From Codonopsis lanceolata (lineage: Eukaryota > Streptophyta > Magnoliopsida > Asterales > Campanulaceae): a stretch of DNA of 64,000 nt. Position 1 is the stretch's first letter; every line of letters starts with the position of its first letter. The notes beneath the pieces are model-generated. The model was not told the origin of the DNA. It saw only the letters and a list, made by a program, of their open reading frames with translations, and did no database searches. Positions 10,478-20,833 of this stretch are shown one piece after another. The DNA lies in the NCBI GenBank assembly GCA_013146195.2, contig CM028378.1, positions 14,367,828-14,431,827 on the forward strand, given 5' to 3'. The position numbers and the translations under genes were made by a program.

Positions 10478-11435
10478 CTAGTACTCTTGCCCGTGCCGAT
10501 GACACGGCGCCAATTTGAGAATTTATCAATAAATAACGGTACCAGTATGAGCGTGATCAATGTATAAATCGAGCATGCTAAAAAAAATTAATAAATGCAT
10601 ATTTCCTTTTATATATGAGCTAGAATACAAAATATCTTTTGATGTCACTGGGACGAATTTGGCTATGTCAAAAATGGGTAACGTCTTCCTATTAAATTAG
10701 GTCTGATAATTACAATCTAAAACCTGCTAACTCACATAACGCAGTCTGAAATTACCCGACTTAACCCGAGCCGTTATGTTTTTAGGCAAAAAAAATTAAC
10801 GGGTCGATTTGGGTCGGGTTAAAGTGTGTCGAACCCGTAACAGATCGACCAGTTCTGACCCATTACCCATTTCAACCCGTCTCGTTTCGACCCAACTCAT
10901 ATCTGATCCAACTCACCCAATTGCCACTGAACCTGCAACCTGCCCGTCCCTTGTTGATAAGTAATGACGTTGTCCCGTCTCTACGCATGTGCATATATCT
11001 CTTTTAATTAAATTATACTCAAATAAAATGAAGATCCCAAAAGACCCAAAAGAGGTGGTTAGCCAACTAAATGACAGCTGTAGGATGATAGGAAAAAAAA
11101 AAGTTTGATAATAAAAAGAGATCCAAACCTAATCTTAACAGTATAAGGAAACCCAGAAGAGGAGATTACCTAAATAAATGACAGTCATAGGATGATAGTA
11201 AAAAAGATTAAATCCTGAGGGTGGGGGAAGGAAAAAAGGTTTAGTATAAAAGGGGATCCAAACCTAATTATAACAGTATAAGGAAACTCAGAAGAGGAGG
11301 TTACCCAAAAAAATGACAGCCGTAGGATGATAGGAAAAAAATGTTTGATAATAAAAGGGGATCCAAACCTGATTCTAACAGTATAAGGAAACCTAAAAGA
11401 GGAGGTTATTTAAATAAATAACAGCCATAAGATGA
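8160..11435. repeat. Dispersed ~70-100-bp unit, about ten copies
   Basis: The block with ccaaacctaattctaa, agtataaggaaaccc, aataaatgacagccgtagga and tgatag recurs at about 8165, 8240, 9485, 9590, 10240, 10335, 11040, 11125, 11255 and 11360. The copies sit next to Helitron ends and inside both Helitrons, sometimes in direct pairs. This looks like a subterminal repeat of the Helitron family that has multiplied in place. Confidence 0.7.
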
Positions 11436-11505
11436 TAGTTAAAAAAATTAAATCTTAACCTCTGAATAGCCCTAGTCAAATTACACAGCTTCTTTGTAAT
11501 ATAGA
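10478..11505 (-). mobile_element. Non-autonomous Helitron B, head-to-tail with A
   Basis: On the minus strand it starts A|TCTATATTACAAAG at 11505 and ends with a GC hairpin (about 10491-10506), then gggcaagagta and CTAG at 10481-10478. The next base is the T of Helitron A's own TC start, so no host base separates the two elements. Both 5' ends also share ctagggctattcagagg. The interior holds several copies of the dispersed unit and a stretch rich in gggtcgggtt-like words (10790-10920), but no gene. Confidence 0.7.
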
Positions 11506-11920
11506 TGATGAAAACAAGATCTTGTAATCACGCCTATAAACACACCTATGATTACACTGATAAAAGGTAAAACATCTACCCAAATCAAGGTAAATACTGA
11601 GACCGTTCATCACAAAGAATCCCATTTGAAAAATTAATTTTTTTAAAAAAAGACACTTTTATAGCTTGTTAGTAATAAAATACTAACACTTTTAGATCTT
11701 AATTTTGAAAAGTAAAATTTTTAAGTAAAACATCAAAAAATGAAATAATTGATTTTTTGGCTTTTTGCCTGGAAGGGAGGGAGCATTATGTAATCTCTTT
11801 AATATATAAATAGGTTTAATTTGAATTTTGTATCATAGTACAAGGTTTGTTTTGTAATTATCTCGCTAATCATGCCACGCCAGCTATCGCTACTTAGGAA
11901 TTTAGGATGCCTATTTAGTG
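11506..11920. other. Intergenic, with a degenerate Stowaway-like remnant
   Basis: No gene is visible. The end of this stretch, tttttgcctggaagggaggg (11765-11784), and internal words such as aataaaatactaac resemble the Stowaway MITEs found intact elsewhere in the window, but the left terminus is decayed. Confidence 0.4.
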
Positions 11921-12058
11921 CTTGTTTGGTGGAGCGTTTTAACCAAAACGCTGGTAAAAACGCAATGTTTTTTTCTTTAAAAGCGTTTCAATGCAACGTT
12001 TTAAAAATATACAGCGTTTTAAAAATGTGTTGCGTTTACAACTATTTTGTTTATAAAA
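11921..12058. mobile_element. Half of a MITE rich in gcgtttt, split by the TIC20-carrying element
   Basis: The words ggagcgttttaa, tgcgtttacaactatttt and gtttataaaa match a second copy at about 20834-20975, where the sequence runs on without interruption into atagcgttttg. Here it stops at the terminal inverted repeat of the Mutator-like element and seems to resume in diverged form after 13540. Confidence 0.6.
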
Positions 12059-12475
12059 GGCAAAACACACAAATGGGCCACCCAACTTTGGACCATATTG
12101 CAATTCGGCCACCGAAACTTTGGTTCATCTATTTTGGCCACCCTACTTTAGTTCGATGCAAGCGCCCCATTTTTGGATGTCCGTTAGATTTCGCCGTTAA
12201 ATCATGTTAAATGTCTATTTTACCCCTGTAAATATCAATAAAAGAACAATTATATTTAAAAGGGGTGAAAATGTAAATAATATAATTTGTGTGTTTTGGA
12301 TCTGTTCATCTTCATCTCTTACACACAAACACAGATCTGTTTTGGATCTGGCATTAGCAGTTCACGAGATCTCACACACACACACATCTCTCTCAAACAC
12401 ATATCTCACAAACACAGATCTCACACACACATCTCTCTCGCACAAACACTGCAGTTCATCTTCATCTCTCTGCTC

Positions 12476-13087
12476 CGCCTCTCTCTCCTCCCTTCCAACA
12501 AAACCCTAACCCCCAAATTCCACCACCACACTAATCTCACACCTTCCTTACCTCACCGCCTCCGGCCAACTCTCTCGATCACCAACCTCCGCATAGCACC
12601 GGTTCCCCACTCGAACCACCTTCGCAGTGCTTCACACAACTCAACGCCGGTCCCGAACCGCCGATCTCGTCGTCGCCTACTTACCATTCTTCAACGGCCT
12701 CGACGGACGATTCTTCTTCGCACAGCACCCGAGGACACTAGGTGTCGTGCTAAATCCAATCCTCCCACTCCTCGCCGTTTACCGATCGGTTCCGTTCGCA
12801 GGCTATGTCGCCTTCTTGGTCCTCTACGCCGACGTGGTACGGAACAACAATTTTAGCAATTACGTCATGTTTAACTCGATGCAGGCGGTGGTTCTGGACG
12901 TGTTGATGGCGGTGCCGTTGTTGATACAACAAATTTGACGCCGAATCCACGCGGTTTTGGATTGAAAGTTCTGGCGATTAGCCACAGCGCATTGTTCGTA
13001 ATCATCGTGATGTGTTTTGTTTATGGTTTGGTGTATTCGGTTTTGGGCTGGACTCCTTATTTTACCGCTTTGTGGGCGGCCGCACGC
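12476..13087 (+). pseudogene. TIC20: Captured TIC20 (TIC20-II-like) gene segment, frameshifted
   Basis: Tic20 is a multi-spanning protein of the chloroplast inner-envelope import channel. From about 12640 one frame reads ADLVVAYLPFFNGL, then NPILPLLAVYRSVPFAGYV, VVRNNNFSNYV and FNSMQAVVLDVL, a strong match to the Tic20 membrane core. After LLIQQI (12936) it stops, and the match continues one frame away as TPNPRGFGLKVL, then MCFVYGLVYSVLGWTPY, up to about 13087. Upstream (about 12476-12640) a third frame is Ser/Pro/His/Arg-rich with no acidic residues, like a transit peptide. At least two frameshifts and no convincing ATG mean it is not a working gene. No intron is evident; I did not establish whether the parent has introns. 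Confidence 0.85.
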
Positions 13088-13261
13088 AAATGTAAAACAT
13101 CAAACAAATCGGACGGAAAATCAATCAAATATGGATCGAAATTGATTCCGGAAGAGCAAGGAAAATCCGTCGGCAGCCCAACAACAGCCCCACCATCACC
13201 GAGGATTCAACCCAATACCCAATTGGCGGGATCGGCGACGGCGAACAATGCGCTGTGGCTT
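13088..13261. other. Second captured segment of unknown origin inside the TIC20 element
   Basis: Directly after the Tic20 match the reading changes to sequence with no similarity to the Tic20 C terminus. GC content and open frames on both strands suggest it is also genic, but I recognise no domain. Confidence 0.4.
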
Positions 13262-13549
13262 TGTGAGAGGGAAACAGATCTGTGTTGTGTGAGAGAGAAA
13301 GAGAGAGATGAAGATGAACAGATCTTTAGCCCCCCAAATTATATTATTTACAGTTTGACCCTGTTTTAAATATAATTGTTCTTTTATTGATATTTACAGG
13401 GTAAAATAGACATTTAACATGATTTAACGGCAAATCCAAAAAATGGACATCCAAAAAATGGGGCGGCTTGCATCAGAACTAAAGTAGGGTGGCCAAAATA
13501 GATGAACCAAAGTTTCGGTGGCCCATTTGTGTGTTTTGCCAATATAAAA

Positions 13550-14931
13550 TAGTGTTAAACTTTAAGTAATTTTCCTTTAGTGACCCTCAATTTATCATTA
13601 ATAATGTCAAATCAATAAGGTCCATATTTTTTTAATCTCATAAATACAAATTTAAAAAAATTGATAATTGATATGAAAAAACGTTCTAAAAAAGAAAATG
13701 GATAATGTTTGAGACGTTCATAAATAATATAGTGGACATTAATTTTAAGACGTAGTGAATATTTATGAAAATTATAATTTATAAATAGTGTGTACAAACT
13801 CCATTTATATTTCTAAGTAATTTATTTGTTGAGTGAAATATTGTGCGTATATGTAAATATGTGTAATTGTGGAAGGGGCGGAGTGATACTCAAACATTTG
13901 GAAAATGACTTACGGATGAAAAGAATACTTCATTTTCTATTTGACTCGGATTTTTTTTACGTTAACTACATTTTTCTAAGATTATCAAACACCAAAAAAT
14001 GAGAAAAATATTTATCGAAAATCATTTTATGTGAAACAAACGGAACCTAATATTGAATATCTTTTGGGGCCAAATCTTACAACCATCAAATGCAATCATA
14101 GTTGAAACATTGCCTCTTAGCCATGGCTTAAGGGAACAAATGCACCTTTCAAAATTCAGTTTTTTTTTTTATTCATGGTTATGAAATATTTCTATTCGTG
14201 ATTATAAGTTTATTTTTAATTCATAGTTATGAAAATCTTGTTTTATTTCTGATTATAATTATTGTTTTTTGTTTTTGTTTGAAGATTGAAGATTATTACC
14301 AAAAGAATTGAATTCATTTATCATAAGTCTCGAGTTGACTACATTCAAAAATATTTTTTATTTGTAATTTTGTTGAATAGAAAGAGATATTTACTCCTAG
14401 ATGAAGAGAACCTCATATGAGGAAAAAGCAAATGGATGGACATAAATTAACGTGTGATGAATTTTAAGTTATTACAAGCATGAAGCATCCCCTGTTTTTG
14501 GCAGCCTTGACTTTCTAAATTGAAACACAACCATTCAATTATCTATCATCCACCCTGCACCCAATCCCACAAGTACCCACAAAAGATAAACAAAATAAAA
14601 TAAATAATAAATAAATAAATCACTTTTGTTTTTTTAAAATATTTTCATTTGACTTACCCGTTCATTCCCCCTCTTACATGCACCCCACGTTCCTCCAACA
14701 ACTGCAAGCTAAATCATCCATTACCAACAATGATTTCCATTTTCTAGTTTGTCAGAAAACACAATAATTTTCTTTCCCCAAAAACATTTTCCTTAGGTTT
14801 CTGTCCATTTTCCATCTCTCTCAGCAAAAGAGAATTGGAAAGAAAATAAAAACAGATTATCTCTCAACATTTTTCATGTTCTGTTCTACCATCTTCATTT
14901 CTTAGACGTCTCTGCTCGAATCAAATAGTAA
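13550..14931. other. Intergenic and probable RopGEF promoter/5' UTR
   Basis: 13550-14500 is AT-rich with no gene or clear repeat. From about 14640 the DNA is richer in C and T (ccccctcttacatgcacccc, ctctctcagc), typical of a plant promoter and leader, and continues to the RopGEF ATG. No TATA box is obvious enough to place a start site. Confidence 0.4.
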
Positions 14932-17565
14932 ATGGTTCGAGCACTTGAGGAAGAACAAGAAATTCTCAATTCAAAACTGAATCATTTTAAAGGAATGCAC
15001 GAAAACACAGAGAGGCAATGGCAAAGCATGATCCTCGAGACCAATAACGGCTCATTGTCACCTGGGGACGATAACAGATTGGCCTCACGAAGCTATACAT
15101 CTTCACCTTTACACGATCAACCTCAACAACAGATTGGGTCTACGCTAAACCGAGAAACCAAGATCAAATCGCGTTTGAGCATGGATGGAGGCGCCATCAG
15201 CTCTCAAAGCAAAGAGAAACAAACCTTAGGCATGCCCCCTTGTCATTTCATCAACATTAATTTCCTTTTCTTTCGTACCACTGTTTTTTGTGATATCTTG
15301 AAAGTAATAAAATTTATACTGTTGCTCATCAAAATAATAAAAGGAAAAAATTAAGCACTTTTCCGCTCAAATATTATTTGCAGCAATATACATGAAAATA
15401 ATTGTTTGTGACTCCAACTTAATATGTCATATTTGAATTCTACCTATTTGACCACACCAGAACATTGCAGAATTTATGTTTTATCATAGTTTCGTTGCTA
15501 GAGAAGTAAAGCAAATAACTGAAATTTCTCGAATTCAAATTACAATTCTGAATTTTCAGTTGAACATGTTGGTTTTTACATCTTTCTGTAAATCTATGAA
15601 TTTATTTTTGTATCTTGGTGGTTTCTCCTTCAGACATGGAGCTGATGAAGGAAAGGTTTGCAAAGTTGCTTCTGGGTGAGGATATGTCTGGTGGAGGAAA
15701 GGGCGTCTCATCGGCTTTGGCATTGTCAAATGCAATCACAAATCTAGCAGGTAATACAGAATGCTAAACTTGTACAAAACTCAAAACACTATTTTATTCA
15801 ATTGGTAGTTTGGAGATATGACCAAGATTGGCAAACGGTGATTTGTTTTAAATGAGATATACATAATTTTTAATCCTGTGCATAACTTGTTTTTGTTCAC
15901 ATACACCAGCTTCTGTATTTGGGGAACAATCACGATTAGAGCCTATGCCAGCAGAAAGAAAAGCAAGATGGAGGAAAGAAGTTGATTGGTTACTATCTGT
16001 CACCGATCACATTGTTGAATTCGTTGCTTCCAAACAAAAAAAAGATGGCATAAATATGGAGGTATCAATCTCCCTCCACCCCCCTCCTTCCATTCCCTCT
16101 TGCAAGCATCTTGAGGACTAAAGCTGATGTTTGAACAGATTATGGTGACAAGGCAACGGACTGATCTTCATATGAACATCCCCGCCCTACGCAAGCTTGA
16201 TGCAATGCTTATTGTAAGAACAAAGTTCTTAGGCCTTGGATGTTTTCCTCCAACCAGTTGCATACATTATGTCAGAACTAAAATGGTGTGTGCATCTTTG
16301 TGTTAATATATGATGAACAGGATTGTCTAGATAACTTCAAAGAGCAAAACGAGTTCAGTTATGCATCAAAAGATGATGATGATACAGTGAAAGGGAACAA
16401 GAGGCAAGATGACAAATGGTGGCTACCTACTCCAAAAGTTCCCAAAAATGGTTTATCTGATGTCACGAGGAAATGGTTGCAGTTTCAGAAAGACTCGGTA
16501 AATCAAGTACTTAAAGCAGCCATGGCCATCAACGCACAAATTTTAACAGAAATGGAGATCCCAGAGAACTACATTGAATCCCTCCCCAAGGTAAGGAGGA
16601 AAGTTTGAAAGAATAAACAATTGACAAGATTTCATCAATATCCGTACAACTTGATCAGACACTTGACTACTAAATTTTGTTTCTCTTATGATAGAATGGG
16701 CGGGCTAGCCTAGGAGACTCTATCTATAAAAGTATAACAGTTGAATATTTTGATCCCGACCACTTCCTTTCCAGCATGGACTTATCGTCAGAGCATAAAA
16801 TTGTTGATCTCAAGAATAGGATTGAGGCATCGGTAGTGATCTGGAAAAGGAAGATGAATGCTAAAGATGGAAAGTCTGGTTGGGGTTCAGCCGTGAGTTT
16901 GGAAAAGAGAGAATTATTTGAAGAGAGAGCAGAAACAATATTATTAATTATCAAGCAGCGCTTCCCTGGAATTCCTCAATCTTCTCTAGATATCAGCAAA
17001 ATCCAGTTCAATCGAGTAAGAAACGACTTCAACCTTATTTTTCATTCCTCATTTAGGCTTCTTGTAGTTTAACTCGGTTCAATGTTTTTATCATGGGAAT
17101 TTTAAAAAGGGTGTTTGCTGGGTTTTGAAATTTTCTCAGGATGTTGGACATGCAGTTCTAGAGAGCTACTCGAGAATATTAGAAAGCCTGGCACATAAAG
17201 TCATGTCAAGAATAGAAGATGTTCTCCAGGTAGATTCTCTTGCACAAGAACCACCGGCAGTTGAAGTAAAGAAGAGTCCTGTAAGAGGTACTTTACAAGT
17301 TATGCAATCGGGGAGGTTTCCAAATCCTAAAGAAGAATTAGAGAAGCTGAGCTCTGCTGAGGCACCCAACTCAATGACATTATCCGATTTCATGGGTTGG
17401 ACTTTTGATCAAGGAGAGAATGAAGTGAAGAAAGACTCGAAAGGCGAAGAGTTGTCCAAAGATATGCCATTGGGCAAGCCGCCTGCCATTGCGACCAAGA
17501 AAATTTCGTACATAGAGAAGCTTGAGAACTTAGGTGGTTTAAGAAGTCCGACAGCACGCCACTAA
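14932..17565 (+). CDS. ROPGEF: Rop guanine nucleotide exchange factor (PRONE domain), 7 exons
   Basis: RopGEFs exchange GDP for GTP on plant Rho (Rop) GTPases at the plasma membrane, linking receptor-like kinases to polar growth. Exons: 14932-15229, 15634-15750, 15910-16061, 16139-16213, 16321-16590, 16695-17015 and 17140-17565, giving 1659 nt (552 aa) with phases that agree. The variable N terminus (1-99) is followed by the PRONE domain (about 100-450) with LLLGEDMSGGGKGVSSALAL, the WWLP motif (residues 247-250), NGRASLGDSIYKSIT and KNRIEASVVIWKRK. The C-terminal tail has TLSDFMGW and ends YIEKLENLGGLRSPTARH, a pattern I associate with the RopGEF8/9/12 branch often expressed in pollen (inference). 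Intron 1 fits best with a GC donor (TTAG|GC at 15229/15230), which restores the conserved Asp before MELMKERF. Other introns are GT-AG. Function of the individual paralogue is not known from sequence. Confidence 0.93.
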
Positions 17566-18140
17566 TGGTTACCATTGTAGAGAAAGCGGAATTGAAGTTA
17601 AAGGAAGAGACTGACAGCAAGAGACACCAAGAGAGAAAAATATTGGCATTCGGCGGTAGATATTCAGACCTACATTGGTTTTGAATGGACTGTGTTTCCT
17701 TCCTTTTCTGTAAATATATAACTACGAGTCTACGAGAAACCTAGTGCATGGGTCCGAAGCACATTGGTAGGCTTTTCCTCATACAAAAAATCACTTTGTT
17801 GACTAGTACTTTTAATACAAATTTGGTTGCACTGATAAAAACATTTTCATTCTTGTGTTGTTTCATATCTTTCACTAAAGTTGCATCAGCATTCAGCATA
17901 CAGATTCGAAACCAAAAATTTCCTGAGTAGCAACTAATTAGTGATGCCTATATATATATCATAAGAATAACAACATCTAACAGTGAAGCATATTAGGTTA
18001 TGGAGTTGAACAAGTGACATTGAGAAGGAATGAATAGAAATTTGAAACAAATATGGAGGTCTTGAGTTGAGTAGGCTTCAGAAATACTTACAAGCTGTAT
18101 GAAAGATACATTGAAACACAATACAAAGAGGAGGAGATAA
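17566..18140. other. Convergent 3' intergenic region between RopGEF and PSAH
   Basis: This holds the 3' untranslated ends of RopGEF (T-rich, tgtaaatatataac near 17710) and of the oppositely transcribed PSAH. The two coding regions are 575 bp apart. No gene is visible. Confidence 0.5.
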
Positions 18141-18947
18141 TTAGATTTTGCCACGTGGGCCAAGCTTGGGAGGGAGTTGTGGGCCCTTGACGATGGGTAG
18201 GATGTCACCTGTAGCTGTAGAGCTAAAGTAAGCGAGTGTTGAGCCACCTCCCAGGATCAAGAATTTGAGCAACAAGCCTCTCTTGGTGAATGGAGCCGCA
18301 AACGTCTCAAAGAACTTGCTCTGCAATGCCAAATTCAAAAATAAGACAAGTAATTGAAAGACGAAAGCTTGAGTGAGTGGTAAAGACGCTTGTATTTGGA
18401 TTTTGGACTACTAGGTTGGAGTCGGAATTGTTTTCATTCTTAGAGGCTAAGAGCTACGTACAAAATGAGTTACTCAAATCAAACCATACATGGACATGAA
18501 CATGAACATGAATTAAAGATTCTGAAATACGTCCATAGAGAATATTGATTAGACAAGAATTAACAGATTTGATTACCTGGAGGGAGTTGTAGGGTGAAGG
18601 AGCATCAGATCCATACAAGTCCCACTGCCCAGTGGTGTTGCCCAGGTCCTCCAAATCAAAGTAGACACTCTTGTCACCATATTTGGCTACCACCGCACCA
18701 GCTCTGAACCCACAGAATCAAGAATTAGCTAGCTATATATACTATCTCTATCTCTAGGCTCTAGCTATATATATACTATATACTGTACTATATAGTAATA
18801 GGACAATTAATTTTGTTACCTTAAGCTCTTGGGTCTGAAACTCTGGCAAATAGGCTTGATAACGAGCTTCGTTCCAGTGAAGGAACTTCCACCAAGACCC
18901 TTAACTTTGGTGGGCTGAATAGCAGCAAAGCTTGCTAGAGATGCCAT
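18141..18947 (-). CDS. PSAH: Photosystem I reaction centre subunit VI (PsaH), 3 exons
   Basis: PsaH is a thylakoid subunit of photosystem I next to PsaL and PsaI, needed for docking of mobile LHCII in state transitions. Exons on the minus strand are 18947-18820, 18703-18577 and 18320-18141 (435 nt, 144 aa), with GT-AG borders and phases that join. The start MASLASFAAIQP opens a Ser/Lys-rich transit peptide of about 45-50 residues. The mature part reads KYGDKSVYFDLEDLGNTTGQ, then GSDAPSPYN, SKFFETFAAPFTKRGLLLKF, a membrane-associated LILGGGSTLAYFS and the end GPQLPPKLGPRGKI. Length and motifs match the family throughout, so it looks functional. A light-type promoter lies upstream. Intron 2 (18321-18576) contains a possible SINE-like stretch near 18370-18430. 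Confidence 0.96.
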
Positions 18948-18999
18948 GGATTTATTTTATTCCTTCAAACTAATCACTAAACTTCAATTTGATCAACTG

Positions 19000-19175
19000 A
19001 GGGATGATATATCATATATGTGTAACGTGTGTGTGTGTGTGTGTTTGGGTTTGGGTCTTTGATCTTCTTGCATGCCATCTGGCAAGCTTTGGAAGAGATT
19101 TTGGGATTCCATTTAACAGATGCCACGTGGGCAAATACTGGATAAGCTTATCCCCTGAAGATTTATTGGTGAATC
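19000..19175 (-). promoter_or_regulatory. PSAH promoter with G-box and I-box palindrome
   Basis: Upstream of the PSAH start, on its coding strand, lie a CCAAT (about 19164-19168), the perfect palindrome GGATAAGCTTATCC (19140-19153) made of two back-to-back I-boxes (GATAAG), and a CCACGTGG G-box (19123-19130). TATA-like gatatatcat is near 19006-19015. I-box plus G-box is the known light-responsive array of photosynthesis genes such as RBCS. Light control of this gene is inferred. Confidence 0.7.
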
Positions 19176-19425
19176 CTGAACCATAGCCTAGTGAGCTAAG
19201 GGCATGGTCAAGACTCTTTTGAGAATAGTCTCAAATAGGTTGACTCCGTAACTAATCGGGAAAAATACACCTCAAGTTTCTAGTTAAATGTTTCATCATC
19301 ACCTCAAGTTCCTAAATTATATTAATATATAAGTTTATTTGAATTTAAGGAAAGAAGAGGATAGATTATATAAGTTCTGGAGGTTAATATATTATATAAG
19401 ATTTTTTTTGTGGTTCTCTGATGAA
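19176..19425. other. Intergenic, nothing recognised
   Basis: AT-rich sequence between the PSAH promoter and a short Helitron. No open frame or repeat could be supported. Confidence 0.4.
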
Positions 19426-20009
19426 TCTATATTACAATACATCTTGGATTGCACATGTGCAATTGATAAATGCTAATGAGGGGTCGAGATCAATTCATTT
19501 ACCGAGATCCTACTCCCCATTCGAGATTTCACATGACAAGAACCCCTACACACCTTCTCACATGTTCTCTCCACCTCAATCTATAATTAACCGATATTGT
19601 TGTCTTATTTAAGAATAATTATTTAAGAATAAAAATAATTATTTACAAAGTTAAGAAAAACATTCATTAAACACATAGTCACTTTTTTATACCAACATAA
19701 AAAAGAGATATTAATTGTTTAGTGTCTATCTTCCACAGTAAATCTATAATATAAAACATGTTACGCAGTTAAAAAAATTAATACCCTTGGTGTATGTGTT
19801 AACGAAAGATTATTAATTGTATAAGGGCAAAGCTGGTTGTCCTCCTCAAAATCTAACAAGGTATCGCCTCTATTTCCTTAAAAAAAATTACAAATAAATA
19901 AAATCTAATTTTTTTAAATAAAATTACAAATAAATGTTTTAATTTTTTTCTCCACTGCTGACATCCTCTCCTACTTGCGCCGTGCCATAGGCACAGGCAC
20001 AAAAACTAG
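19426..20009 (+). mobile_element. Short non-autonomous Helitron C
   Basis: It starts A|TCTATATTACAATAC at 19426 and ends with the hairpin gccgtgccataggcacaggc (about 19979-19998), then acaaaaaCTAG|T at 20009. 5' TC, a 3' hairpin about ten bases before CTAG, and insertion between A and T are the Helitron hallmarks. The 584-bp interior is AT-rich and has no gene. Its 5' end matches those of Helitrons A and B, so all three may use the same helicase source. Confidence 0.7.
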
Positions 20010-20556
20010 TTTAAGTTATAATTGATGGCATTTTGATCCAGTATTTAATACATTGCATCCATTTGCTCCACGAATGATAAGGATAAAGAGAGTTGTGCTC
20101 CTGCTGATGTTAATGAAAAAGCATGTGCAAACAATAAGGGTGGAGAATGTTCAAATGACAAAGATATTTCAACTTAAGGAAAACATAAGGGAAGTAAATG
20201 CACAAGCAATGAAACATCAGGGGATTTGAGTGAATAATTGGAAAGTTTGTTACAGGCTTACAGCAAGGCAGCTTTGACATAGGAGTGGCATATTGATAAT
20301 GTCACTAGTTTGACAGTTGTTGTTGTGTCTGTTGTATATAGTCATCGTATATTGGATTTGGGTTGTAAGCGTTTTCCTTCACTTTTAAATGTAGAACCTC
20401 CATTTTATCAAAAGAGAAACCTGCAATGCTTCTCTTCAATCTCATCTTCACCTTCCAATTTCTAATTGTATCATAGTATCAGAACTCTCATTATTAGCTT
20501 CCGCATTCAAAAATTCGAAAAACAAGTTTGATTTTATCAAACTCAAATAATCATCA
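20010..20556 (+). other. Relic LTR and primer site of a Ty1-copia element
   Basis: The stretch from about 20320 (gtatatagtcatcgtatattggatttggg and following C/T-rich DNA) resembles the end of a copia LTR. It leads to agtatcagaactctcattat at 20476-20495, a degenerate version of the initiator-Met primer site GGTATCAGAGC. The gag relic follows about 60 bases later. The left border is not defined. Confidence 0.45.
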
Positions 20557-20833
20557 ATGACGACTGAAGGAAATCAAAATTCAGGAGTTCCAAGGTAACC
20601 TACACAAGCGGTTGAAGAAGATGAATATGCCTCGACTGAAGTACAAGTTGTTCTTCCCGATTTTCCACTCATTGTATCTACATTCCAGTTATCATCCAGG
20701 TATGTGCTTAGTCACACAAGCCCTGAATAACACAAATTACAACAAATGGAAGATACCAATGTTAATTGCACTCACATCTAAATTGAAATTAGGAATTGTC
20801 ATTGGCCAAAACAGAAAACCTAATTCTCAATGT
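20557..20833 (+). pseudogene. Ty1-copia gag N-terminal fragment, frameshifted
   Basis: From the ATG at 20557 (MTTEGNQNSG) the frame breaks, then another frame reads HPGMCLVTQALNNTNYNKWK followed by IPMLIALTSKLKLGIVIG. This is the N-terminal copia gag signature (a proline/glycine turn, then NYxxW and a basic helix). It ends where a MITE-like sequence begins at about 20834. No protease, integrase or RT remains nearby. Confidence 0.65.

Larger units (their letters stand above)
12059..13540. mobile_element. Pack-MULE-like element with long TIRs carrying a TIC20 segment
   Basis: The ends ggcaaaacacacaaatgggc at 12059 and its complement at 13540 open terminal inverted repeats that can be followed for about 250-290 bp on each side (12059-12350 and about 13262-13540), apart from small indels. 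Flanks TTTATAAAA (12050-12058) and AATATAAAA (13541-13549) agree at seven of nine bases, the length expected of Mutator-like elements. There is no transposase inside. The 0.9-kb interior is dominated by GC-rich coding sequence of a Tic20 protein plus a segment of unknown origin. This is the Pack-MULE arrangement: a host gene fragment carried between MULE ends. Confidence 0.8.

Noticed and set aside
12287..12856. 189-codon frame overlapping the TIC20 segment
   Set aside because: Its first part lies in the CT-rich TIR and its end is the wrong frame of the Tic20 core; only a middle piece may be a transit-peptide remnant.
15230..15245. GT donor (cctt|gtcatt) for RopGEF intron 1
   Set aside because: It would replace the conserved Asp with Tyr and add residues not expected in the family; the GC donor at 15230 fits phase and homology better.
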